This document shows, in pieces, positions 25,876-33,870 of a stretch of DNA of 64,000 nucleotides. Position numbers and translations under genes: made by a program. The notes beneath the pieces are model-generated. The model did not search any database and was not told the origin of the DNA. It worked only from the letters and a program-made list of their open reading frames with translations. How positions within the stretch are numbered: the first letter of the stretch is position 1; the number at the start of each line of letters is the position of its first letter. Source of the stretch: DATFTE01 sp963840665 (GTDB taxonomy: Bacteria; Acidobacteriota; Terriglobia; Terriglobales; Acidobacteriaceae); the NCBI GenBank assembly GCA_963840665.1, contig CAWIZO010000002.1:310001-374000 (forward strand), in the 5' to 3' direction.

Positions 25876-27309
25876 TTATGTCGACCATTCTAGACGAAGG
25901 TCGCGAAGCCGCATATCCAGGCGCCGTCCAGCGTCAATATCACGATGGGAATTCTCGAGATGTTGGCGAGCGCGGGCAAGCAGACGGTGCCGCTCCGGCC
26001 TCGCCTCGTTTTCCGGAACCGATCGAAGTTCCCCTGGATCGCGCTCGAGATCAAACAGGCTCACCTGCTTCGAACCGAAGTCGACTGTCAGTTTGTAACG
26101 GCCTTCCCTGACAGCAAGAATGCGCGCGCCCATGCGATCGCTGGTGCGATATGGATTGTTGCATTGGGCAACGCACTCGACTACGGCCACCACATCGGCA
26201 CCACTGCGTCCATGAAACTCCGGCGGAGCTGAAACACGAGCGGCTTGCAGAAGAGTAGGCGCCAGATGCAGCAAACTGAACGGCGAGCGAACGGTTGTGC
26301 GCTCTTGTCCCGGTACGCGCACCAGCAGCGGCACTCGAATAAGTTCCTCGGTCAGCTTCGTCGGAGCGTGGTAGCGATCTTGATGATCCAGAAACTGCTC
26401 TCCGTGGTCTGCAGTCAGAGCGAGCACACAGTTCTGCCACTGGCCTGACTTGCGCAGAGCTTGAACAAGACGTTCCACTTGCGCGTCGACCCAGCGAATG
26501 CCGGCGTCGTATAGCGCCGTAATCGGCTGCAGATATTTCTTGAAGCGGTCTGTACTCAGGGCCCGGTTCCAATAAGAATTCAGAAATCGCGCGCGCTCGG
26601 GGGCGACGTCGTCACCCATCAACGCCAACGCTTCCGCGGGGGGGTAATAAGGCGCATGCGGATCCATCAAATGAAGCCAGAGAAAAAACGGCTTTTCTCC
26701 AACTTGGGCAAGCCAGATAGAGGCTTCATCCACAATTTTGTCAGCGGCAGGAAAACGCTGCAACGCGTTCATCGATTCGACCGGAGGAGCCATACGCTGT
26801 CCGTACCGGAAATACATCTCGTCATACACTGCGCCGAGTGGGCCGAGTCGATGCGAGATCCTTTCCAGCTTTCGATTCAACCGGCTCCGTACACGCGTCG
26901 CGTCCGCCTGTGCCGCGCCATCAGAGAGCGGAGCCAGTTCCGCGTCGAGAAAGTCACGAAACGTGTCAAATCCAGCTTCATATCCGAAACGCGGCGACAG
27001 GTAAGGGTTCCCAGCCAGAAACGCGCCCGTAGCGTATCCCGCACTCTTCAGCGCAGTTGCGATCGTTGGCTCGCCCGGGGCCAAGCCCACCACATCGCGC
27101 CCGAACGCAAGCGGGTACCGCGAAGCCATGATGCCGGGAAATGAATAATAAGTGGGGGTGCCAGCGACGATCGCGTTGCTGAAAACCGTTCCTTCGGCCG
27201 CCAGCGAATCCAGGAAAGGCGTGGTGGGACGCGAATACCCGTTGAAACCCGCGTGGTCCGCGCGCATGCAGTCCACCGTGACCAACACTACCGACGGAGA
27301 GGTCGCCAC
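25876..27309 (-). CDS. Sulfatase-like protein (alkaline phosphatase superfamily)
   Basis: The gene begins with a GTG at 27309 that directly follows the TAG of the upstream gene. The 477-residue product has the metal-site strand VVLVTVDCMRADH (Asp13, Asp18), a sulfatase-like active-site segment TPTYYSFPGIMASRYP at 51-66 and the second metal motif TADHGEQF. Canonical sulfatases have C/S-x-P-x-R; here Ser56-Phe-Pro-Gly-Ile has Ile where Arg is expected, so conversion to formylglycine is doubtful. No signal peptide is visible, and no formylglycine-generating enzyme is in the window. It may instead be a phosphatase or a phospho- or sulfo-transferase acting on polymer precursors. Confidence 0.8.
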   Translation of the reverse strand: MATSPSVVLVTVDCMRADHAGFNGYSRPTTPFLDSLAAEGTVFSNAIVAGTPTYYSFPGIMASRYPLAFGRDVVGLAPGEPTIATALKSAGYATGAFLAGNPYLSPRFGYEAGFDTFRDFLDAELAPLSDGAAQADATRVRSRLNRKLERISHRLGPLGAVYDEMYFRYGQRMAPPVESMNALQRFPAADKIVDEASIWLAQVGEKPFFLWLHLMDPHAPYYPPAEALALMGDDVAPERARFLNSYWNRALSTDRFKKYLQPITALYDAGIRWVDAQVERLVQALRKSGQWQNCVLALTADHGEQFLDHQDRYHAPTKLTEELIRVPLLVRVPGQERTTVRSPFSLLHLAPTLLQAARVSAPPEFHGRSGADVVAVVECVAQCNNPYRTSDRMGARILAVREGRYKLTVDFGSKQVSLFDLERDPGELRSVPENEARPERHRLLARARQHLENSHRDIDAGRRLDMRLRDLRLEWST

Positions 27310-28482
27310 CTATTTTGCCCCCCACGAAGCGGAGCGCGACTTGGCGGTGCCATGCTGCTTGGCTGTCACTGAGACCGAACCGTTTGCAGAATTGAATTTC
27401 CCGCGCGTCACGATTCGGTACAGATCTCCATCGTGGAGGTAAAGCACATCCTGATATTTCGCTTCGATCGCGGAGAGCAATTGATCGAGCGCCTGCAAAG
27501 TGGTATCGCGAAAATTCCGCAAAGCAGAATGGAAATTAATGGAGTGGACTGACACGATCGCAGGCACGCCGCGGGCAAAACAATCGTCGATGAGCTGAAT
27601 GTATTTTTCCAGCGGCAAATCTTTCTGCGCAGGTTCCAGATCGATAGTGCGGCTCAGATTCAACACTTCGAACTCGTCCATGAACGGCGGCAATGGCGCG
27701 CCCGATCCATTCTGCGCCACGCGAACGCCCCACTTGTGCCACGCGGCGCGCGTATCCGCATTCGCCCGATAACCAGGAGCACACGCTGACTCAGGAAACA
27801 CCGAAAACATTTTCGCGAACCCTTCGGCCGCAAGACGCACCAGATCATGCTGCATCTCGGCGGAAAGTGCTCCTGCGCCGGGCTCCTCAGGGTTCCAGTA
27901 CTCGTACCCAATCCATGGCATTCGCCAGTAAATATAAGGCGTCTCCGCCCGCCAGAATTTGTGTACAAGCTCGCGGCGTTCGTCCGATGTCGCTAGCGCA
28001 TGTTCCATCGCCGGACGACAAAAATGGGTTAAGCCATGCAATGCAGGATAAAAAACGCCTTCGCTGATTCCCTTGCGATAAGCTTCAAATAGCCCTGGAC
28101 GCCTCCACTTCCCCGGCAGACCCTTTGAGAGCGGCAGCAATTCGATTTGCCGGAAATCATCTTCTGCCATCTTCGGGAAATTGAGATTTGCCGCCAGAAA
28201 ATTCATCAGCAGGCACGGCGGACGTCCCGTAGAATCTCGATGGCGTTTGAGCAATTCCTGAATCGCAATCAGATCTTCCGCGGTTTCCAGCGTATAGAAG
28301 TCGTAGGGATGCTGTCCGAGCTGAATCCCATCCGCGCGCAGTTGTTCAAAACTCTCTTTGTCGCGGACACCTACCCGACCCCAATCATCGCTCTGGAACA
28401 GTACCAGCGGACGATCAAAGGTAAAGCCCGGCACGTCCGCCTTGCGTCCGAGGTTCCACAATTTTCGAGCTAGATCAATCAC
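27310..28482 (-). CDS. Polysaccharide deacetylase-like protein (tentative)
   Basis: This 390-residue protein starts with GTG at 28482. It has an early strand LVLFQSDDWGRVG (about 26-38) with paired acidic residues and a later HGLTHF (about 149-154). Both recall the metal-binding motifs of the NodB-type (beta/alpha)-barrel deacetylases, but the full motif set is not clear. No signal peptide is seen, so it would act in the cytoplasm. The next gene starts at the base after its stop codon, so it is almost certainly co-expressed with the sulfatase-like protein. The function is a guess from fold motifs and context; it could also be another barrel hydrolase. Confidence 0.6.
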   Translation of the reverse strand: MIDLARKLWNLGRKADVPGFTFDRPLVLFQSDDWGRVGVRDKESFEQLRADGIQLGQHPYDFYTLETAEDLIAIQELLKRHRDSTGRPPCLLMNFLAANLNFPKMAEDDFRQIELLPLSKGLPGKWRRPGLFEAYRKGISEGVFYPALHGLTHFCRPAMEHALATSDERRELVHKFWRAETPYIYWRMPWIGYEYWNPEEPGAGALSAEMQHDLVRLAAEGFAKMFSVFPESACAPGYRANADTRAAWHKWGVRVAQNGSGAPLPPFMDEFEVLNLSRTIDLEPAQKDLPLEKYIQLIDDCFARGVPAIVSVHSINFHSALRNFRDTTLQALDQLLSAIEAKYQDVLYLHDGDLYRIVTRGKFNSANGSVSVTAKQHGTAKSRSASWGAK

Positions 28483-28530
28483 ATGCCTGTCCTGAGTTTC
28501 GTGGCTCCAGCATACCAGCGGTATCGATGT

Positions 28531-29253
28531 TTATTTCTTCGCAAAAACACTGTAGTTCACCGCGAACTGATCGTTCGTGCTTCCCGCCATAGCCTCAAGC
28601 AGCGCGCCCGCCACGTTCAGGATGGGTACCACTGTGTACCTCAACACCGTTCGCAGAAAATCATACCGGGCAAAAATCTGAAGACAGCTATTGATGGTAC
28701 GAAAGAAGCCGGTAATGCTGCCTCCTTCCGGAACAATCTCGACGGAAGAGAATTCTGAAAGCAACTGCCGGATGCCCGGAGCCAGGAACCGCCAGCGATC
28801 GTAGTCGGCATCGCGCGGAAAGACGCTCGGAACACTCATCAGCAAACACCCGCCAGTCTTCAGCACGCGCCTGATCTCGGCAATCACTCGTGGCGGTTCA
28901 GGCGCATACTCAAGCATTTGCGTACAGATGACGAGGTCAAAAATGTCGCTCGCAAAGGGTAACTGCTGTGCATCGCCGGCAACGTTGACCAGTGGCGTGA
29001 TATTCAAGTCAACCGCCGTATACCTCGCTCGCCCTTCGTCGATCAACGGACGGTAAGGTTGGATGCGCCCACCCACATCTAAAACTGCCGGATTGCTCAA
29101 ACGCATTCCGGCCAGCCAATTTTGAAATAGTTCTCGGCGCTTACGAAGCACTAACCAGTTAGGGCTGGTCACCGAGGGATACAGCCGCTCCCTGCCCAAT
29201 GCCTGTACCTGCTCCAACGTCTCTCGGTTTGGCATGGATTCTGGAGCCCTCAA
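28531..29253 (-). CDS. Class I SAM-dependent methyltransferase
   Basis: The 240-residue product has motif I variant VLDVGGRIQPYRP, the acidic strand YTAVDLN and LPFASDIFDLVICTQMLEYAPEP, which places it in the methyltransferase-11 group. The start at 29253 is a TTG overlapping the preceding stop (TTGA); an ATG six codons later (29235) with GAGGG upstream is an alternative, and the N-terminus is not conserved enough to decide. It probably methylates a sugar of the repeat unit or caps the chain. A 48-base gap follows before the deacetylase-like gene. Confidence 0.84.
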   Translation of the reverse strand: MRAPESMPNRETLEQVQALGRERLYPSVTSPNWLVLRKRRELFQNWLAGMRLSNPAVLDVGGRIQPYRPLIDEGRARYTAVDLNITPLVNVAGDAQQLPFASDIFDLVICTQMLEYAPEPPRVIAEIRRVLKTGGCLLMSVPSVFPRDADYDRWRFLAPGIRQLLSEFSSVEIVPEGGSITGFFRTINSCLQIFARYDFLRTVLRYTVVPILNVAGALLEAMAGSTNDQFAVNYSVFAKK

Positions 29254-29450
29254 ATGTATCCGAGACCCTTCAGCCTCTCCTCGATCATGCGTAGCTCGTC
29301 ACGATTCATCTTCGCGGCGTCGTCGCGCAGCAGTTCCTGCAGCACAAACGTGAGAAGCTCCTCAACACTCGCGAAACGCGATCGAAAGCGCTCCTCGGCT
29401 ACGCGGCAGAGCTCGCCGTCCAACCGGACCTCACGCACATTCTCGGACAT
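29250..29450 (-). CDS. Small ribbon-helix-helix-like protein
   Basis: This 66-residue reading frame starts at an ATG at 29450 that shares one base with the flippase stop (TGATG) and overlaps the next gene as well. Its short N-terminal strand (VREVRLDGELCRVAEE) followed by SVEELLTFVLQELL looks like a ribbon-helix-helix (CopG/Arc-type) fold, and it ends in ERLKGLGYI, a tail I know from the C-termini of some sulfatase- or phosphodiesterase-family proteins. It may be an accessory or regulatory protein for polymer synthesis rather than a DNA-binding repressor. Tight coupling on both sides argues that it is real. Confidence 0.65.
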   Translation of the reverse strand: MSENVREVRLDGELCRVAEERFRSRFASVEELLTFVLQELLRDDAAKMNRDELRMIEERLKGLGYI

Positions 29451-31045
29451 CAGGCATTTCCCTCGGCGCTCGGAAACAAACTGCGAACCTTGTACCAAAC
29501 CGCATCCGCAATGATACGGTCATCCGCGTCCAACCCCGCAATCAGCGCCACTCCGGTGAACACAAGATAACCCGCGACCAACGCAATCGCCACTAGAAGC
29601 CAGTTGTGATGGACATGCGACGATTCGAAGCGCAGAAAAAATAAAGCGGCGAGGGTTGAAGCCACCGGAAAGACTAAACGCAAATAGCTGCGATTGTAAG
29701 GGGACAATCCCAGGGAGTCCCGCACCGCCCAAAGATACCAGGCGTTGCTCAAGACGTTAGTCGACGCGGCTGCAACCGCTGCGCCCGTGATCCCCCACAA
29801 CGGAATCAAGGCCACGTTCATGGCCACCATCACCACCGCCATCACCCCCTGAATCTGAATCAACCTGCGCTGATAGCCAGACATCAACAGTAAAAAACCT
29901 ACCGACCCGGTCCCGCAATTTACCAGTTGGCCGAGCGCGCCAATCATCAGAATCGCCCATCCTACTTCGAAATCGCCGCCAAAGATGCTCATCAGCGGGC
30001 GCGAGAAAATCGCCATCACCGCCGCAAGCGGCACAGTGAAGCCGAGAATCCACTTGGTCAACGTCTGAAACATCCGGCCGAGCAATTCGCGCTCACCGCG
30101 ACTATGAAGAGCCGCGATGGTCGGCGAAAAAATCTGATTCACCGACTGCAAGATAATCGGGACGAAAATCACCAGGGCCGCCGCGACCGAATAAATTCCT
30201 ACCTCGCGCGCGTTGAGATAAAAACCAATCAAGATCTTGTCAGTCTGGCCCAGCAGATATTCCAGGAAGGTCATGCCAAACGTTGCCGCAGAGAACCACA
30301 AAACTTCTTTCTCGACGCCGGGAATCCCTACGGAAAAAGAGCGAGCCTGGGACGGCGTCAACTTCCAGCACACCACCAGCAATAGCACCAGAACCACCGC
30401 CGCCGCCACCACCTGCGCGAAAATGTATCCCCACAGGCCGAAACCCAGTCCCACCATCGCCAGGGTAAACACCATCATCAGCGGGCTACCGACAAAATTA
30501 GTGATCAGCGTTCGTCGCGCGACGTCTTTGAAACCTCCCAGGATCTGCCCCAGGAAGGAATTGAAAGATCCCAACACCATCAGCAGCACGAACAAGCCAA
30601 GATATGGAACTAGCGCAGGCGTGTGATAAAAGCGCACAGCGATCCAAGGCCCAACCAGCAGAACAACCAGAGCAAATAAGAGGTTCGCGGCGAGCAACGC
30701 GACCGTGCTTCGTCCCAGGAAGCCGCGCAGGGCGTCCATCTTGCCGGACGCGACGTAGGTCGCCACAAAACGGACGGCAGCCTGCGGCAATCCCGCGGCG
30801 GCGAAAATTCCCACCAGTCCAACGATGGTCATGCCCAGAGCAAAGATGCCGAGTTCCTCGGCCCCCAGAACCCGGGCAAGATAGACTTTGAACAGATATC
30901 CGGCGGCCGCCGTAAAAATAGTGCCGGCGAAAAAAACCAACGACTGTCGCGAAACATGCCCCATCTCGCGCTGAAAGCGCCGGGCTACTTCCGCCTCGAG
31001 TTGCGCCTGCGTCTCAGGCTGCCCCACGTTATCGCGAACCTTCAC
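29450..31045 (-). CDS. Oligosaccharide flippase (Wzx/MATE-like, polysaccharide biosynthesis protein)
   Basis: The protein has about 14 hydrophobic spans beginning near QSLVFFAGTIFTAAAGYLF and the length (531 residues) of Wzx-type flippases, which move undecaprenyl-linked repeat units across the inner membrane. A longer frame opens at a TTG at 31093, but a GTG at 31045 has AAAGG 6 bases upstream and overlaps the preceding gene less (17 bases); GTG at 31027 is a further choice. Its last base is shared with the ATG of the small protein. It is the only flippase in the window, so the polymer very likely depends on it. Confidence 0.87.
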   Translation of the reverse strand: MKVRDNVGQPETQAQLEAEVARRFQREMGHVSRQSLVFFAGTIFTAAAGYLFKVYLARVLGAEELGIFALGMTIVGLVGIFAAAGLPQAAVRFVATYVASGKMDALRGFLGRSTVALLAANLLFALVVLLVGPWIAVRFYHTPALVPYLGLFVLLMVLGSFNSFLGQILGGFKDVARRTLITNFVGSPLMMVFTLAMVGLGFGLWGYIFAQVVAAAVVLVLLLVVCWKLTPSQARSFSVGIPGVEKEVLWFSAATFGMTFLEYLLGQTDKILIGFYLNAREVGIYSVAAALVIFVPIILQSVNQIFSPTIAALHSRGERELLGRMFQTLTKWILGFTVPLAAVMAIFSRPLMSIFGGDFEVGWAILMIGALGQLVNCGTGSVGFLLLMSGYQRRLIQIQGVMAVVMVAMNVALIPLWGITGAAVAAASTNVLSNAWYLWAVRDSLGLSPYNRSYLRLVFPVASTLAALFFLRFESSHVHHNWLLVAIALVAGYLVFTGVALIAGLDADDRIIADAVWYKVRSLFPSAEGNA

Positions 31046-32777
31046 GAACTGCCTTTCTGCCTGACAAGACCTCTTCGAATCTCTCGCCCCCAATCGCGGT
31101 CATCAATCGGCCGCGAATTTCAGGAGTGCTTTTGAACTCTTCCACGAGCGCTGGAATTCGCGAAAGCTGTTCAGGAGAGTTGAGCAGATATCCCGCCCCG
31201 AATTTCGCGAACTGCTTCCCGTACTCATACCACGAAGACTCGAACCAGTGGCATAGGAAACAAGGCACGCCTTGAAGCGCGCAGTCGCACGCCACGCTCG
31301 ATTCCACGGTGATCCCGCACCAGGCACGGTCCATCAGCTCTTGTGTCAACGGCCCGCTGCGGATATCGACGCATTGAAAATCCTCTCCTGAGAGAACGTT
31401 CTTGAGCACGCTGCGGCGGGCTCGCGGACTTTCAAAAGGATGCAGCTTCAAAACGACTCTGCGCCCGGTCTCACGCGCCACAGAACACAAACGTGGAAGA
31501 ATCTCGCGATAAAAATCCTCGGCGCGTCCCGCAAACAGTTCGTACGCTTCCGAAAATACCACGATGAAATCGCGACTGCCGCTCGATCGGATGGCGGGAT
31601 CAGCGTCGTCGGGGGCTCCTACCACCACTCGCTCGGAAGGTAATTGGCTATGCCGAAGCAGATAGTCCCGCGCCATCTCGCCGCGTACCAGATAAATGTC
31701 AGAACGTGGCTGGCGAACCGCGAAGCTCATGTTCAGCGCTCCGTGATCGCAAAAGATCGTTGGAATGCCGCGCGAGCCAGCCAGCAGCACAGGTATTCGC
31801 GTATACGGATTATTTTCATCGGCGGAAAGCACCGACTGCACCAGTTCCGCCTTCAACACCCCCAACCATGCGTCGCGCACTCGCAGACCATTTCCCAGGA
31901 ACGAAGGAAATCCTGCGAAGGTGCCAAGCCTATTCGCTAGTCGAAGTTCCTCACGCGAGTTCAGAATCTTATCTTCGAACTGGGACCATTTCCCCTGAAG
32001 ATGAAGGTTCTCTTTCTCCGTTGATTCTCGATACGGAAGCGGCGCGTACGACGCAAGCGACCGTACTTCGATATTGTTCGGTAAGCCCTCGATCCGGCCA
32101 TTTCTTCGCGTGACAACCTGGAGAAATTTCCGGCCGGGAAGCAATCGGGCATAGGCCGCTTGCGAGCGTGAGACATTTCCGTAGGCAGAGGGAAGCAAAA
32201 TTGCCTCCCCCTTGAGAGACTTCCTCTTGCGGCTCAATAAGCGGCGCAACCGGAAATCGCTGTCCCACTTGTCGAGCGCGATCTCCGTCAATTGCGCGGG
32301 GCCGAACGTACGTGCCAGGCGGGAGTATCGCTGGAGCACCGCCGCCGCTTTCCCTTGCTCCTCAATCCGCAAACATTTTATTTCTCGACCCAACAACATC
32401 GACAAAACCTGCACTAGAACGTGCGGACGCGTGGCAGAGATTTCATTGTCCTCTGCGATTTCTCGGCGCACCGCCGCCATCATCAGGATTTCATCAAGAC
32501 GCGCGTACGGAAACGGCGAAAACAGTTCCCACCAATCCATTCCTTCGGCATCCACGAACTCACCCAAACCGACACAAAGCAGTGAGCGAAGCTGCGCGCC
32601 ATGTTCCTCCGGACTGAGAAGGTCGCAGAAACTCAGAATTCGATTGGAATGTCTTTGGCTCGCCTGTTCATAATAGTGCCGGCCCGACCAGCCAAGATCG
32701 ACGACCAGGTCCCAACGGCTCCCCGCCCACGGACCCGCTTCCAGGGAATCGTCCGGATGAAGAAGGAGAACTTTCAT
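31029..32777 (-). CDS. Unassigned protein, candidate GT-B nonulosonic acid transferase
   Basis: This 582-residue protein matches no family I can name with certainty. The C-terminal half looks like a GT-B donor domain: CDHG at 343-346, then KLHPFES with His446-Pro447, then VESSVACDCAL with Ser493-Ser494. Known bacterial sialyltransferases with this fold have, in this order, an acidic-acidic-Gly motif, an HP motif and an S-S/T motif; the HP and SS motifs fit, the first is only partly matched. It lies 31 bases after pseI and directly before the flippase gene, where a transferase for CMP-pseudaminic acid would be expected. No other gene in the cluster looks like one. The assignment is inference; a CDP-glycerol- or Kdo-transferase relative is the main alternative. 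Confidence 0.5.
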   Translation of the reverse strand: MKVLLLHPDDSLEAGPWAGSRWDLVVDLGWSGRHYYEQASQRHSNRILSFCDLLSPEEHGAQLRSLLCVGLGEFVDAEGMDWWELFSPFPYARLDEILMMAAVRREIAEDNEISATRPHVLVQVLSMLLGREIKCLRIEEQGKAAAVLQRYSRLARTFGPAQLTEIALDKWDSDFRLRRLLSRKRKSLKGEAILLPSAYGNVSRSQAAYARLLPGRKFLQVVTRRNGRIEGLPNNIEVRSLASYAPLPYRESTEKENLHLQGKWSQFEDKILNSREELRLANRLGTFAGFPSFLGNGLRVRDAWLGVLKAELVQSVLSADENNPYTRIPVLLAGSRGIPTIFCDHGALNMSFAVRQPRSDIYLVRGEMARDYLLRHSQLPSERVVVGAPDDADPAIRSSGSRDFIVVFSEAYELFAGRAEDFYREILPRLCSVARETGRRVVLKLHPFESPRARRSVLKNVLSGEDFQCVDIRSGPLTQELMDRAWCGITVESSVACDCALQGVPCFLCHWFESSWYEYGKQFAKFGAGYLLNSPEQLSRIPALVEEFKSTPEIRGRLMTAIGGERFEEVLSGRKAVREGSR

Positions 32778-32808
32778 TCGGTTTCGAGCCGGCGCAACGA
32801 CAGGAAAT

Positions 32809-33870
32809 TCATCGCTGTTCCGCTTCCATCACCAGTTTCCACGCCAGCGGAGTGCCGCGTGATATGTCACAAGCCGCATGCCGGCCGACGATCTCCCCAA
32901 AATATCTCGGATGCAAACCGTGAGCCGGACGAATAGACCGCACGTTCTCTGCGCTGAAGGGAGCGCCTTTCTTCACGTCTTTCACGACAAAGAGCGACCG
33001 CCGGAACGTTCGACTGCCAGCCTCAGTGTCGCTGGCGTGAAATCCTTTCGCGCCCATGGCTTTCTCGGCGATTCGAACAGCGTCCACCATTTCGCGAAAC
33101 TCGTGCGGCTCAAGCGAAAACGCGCTGTCGGGCCCCGGCAGTTCTCTTGAGATGGTCAGGTGCTTTTCAATGATCGAAGCCCCAACGGCCACAGCTGCTA
33201 CGGGTACCGCTGTTCCCATCGTGTGATCCGACAGGCCAACCGGCACATCAAACCTCTCGGCGAGCGCTGCGATTGAATGCAAATTCATTTCTTCAGGACG
33301 CGCGGGATAAGCGCTCGTGCACTTCAGTAGAGCGATCTGCTTCGCTCCCGCAGCGTGCGCGGCTTCAACCGCTTCCGCAATTTCCTCCAGCGTGGCCATA
33401 CCGGTCGAAAGAATCAACGGCTTCCCTGTCCGCGCCATCGCAGAGATCAGAGGAACGTCCACCAATTCAAAGGAAGCGATTTTGTGCGCGGGCACATCCA
33501 TCTTCTCAAGAAAATCAACCGCCGTAGCATCAAACGCGCTCGAGAACAAATCGAGGCCCAGGTCATTGGCGATCTTCTTCAGCTTGGGTTGCCATTCCCA
33601 CGGCGTATAAGCTTCTGCGTAGAGGTCGTGAAGATTGCGCCCGTCCCAGAGAGTTCCGCCGCCAATGCGAAAATATTCCTGATCGCTCTTAAGCGTGATC
33701 GTGTCAGCCGTATAGGTCTGCAACTTCACAGCGTCTGCGCCCGCTTCCTTGGCGGCGTGAACGATGCGAACCGCCTGCTCAAAATCCTGATTGTGATTCG
33801 CCGATAGCTCGGCGATCACGTAGACCGGTTCTCCCGGCCCGATCTTTCGTCCATTGATCTCGAAGATCAC
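32809..33870 (-). CDS. pseI: Pseudaminic acid synthase
   Basis: The 353-residue protein is of the NeuB type: a TIM-barrel synthase (YVIAELSANHNQDFEQAV, about 17-34; KLQTYTADT; ILSTGMA; LLKCTSAYPA; GLSDHTMG) followed by a C-terminal antifreeze-like SAF domain from about 290 (RSLFVVKDVKKG, RPAHGLHPR). It condenses phosphoenolpyruvate with 2,4-diacetamido-2,4,6-trideoxy-altropyranose to give pseudaminic acid. The wording of the active-site segments and the neighbouring PseB, PseC and PseG point to PseI rather than NeuB or LegI. The GTG start at 33870 overlaps the stop of pseG as GTGA. Confidence 0.92.
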   Translation of the reverse strand: MIFEINGRKIGPGEPVYVIAELSANHNQDFEQAVRIVHAAKEAGADAVKLQTYTADTITLKSDQEYFRIGGGTLWDGRNLHDLYAEAYTPWEWQPKLKKIANDLGLDLFSSAFDATAVDFLEKMDVPAHKIASFELVDVPLISAMARTGKPLILSTGMATLEEIAEAVEAAHAAGAKQIALLKCTSAYPARPEEMNLHSIAALAERFDVPVGLSDHTMGTAVPVAAVAVGASIIEKHLTISRELPGPDSAFSLEPHEFREMVDAVRIAEKAMGAKGFHASDTEAGSRTFRRSLFVVKDVKKGAPFSAENVRSIRPAHGLHPRYFGEIVGRHAACDISRGTPLAWKLVMEAEQR

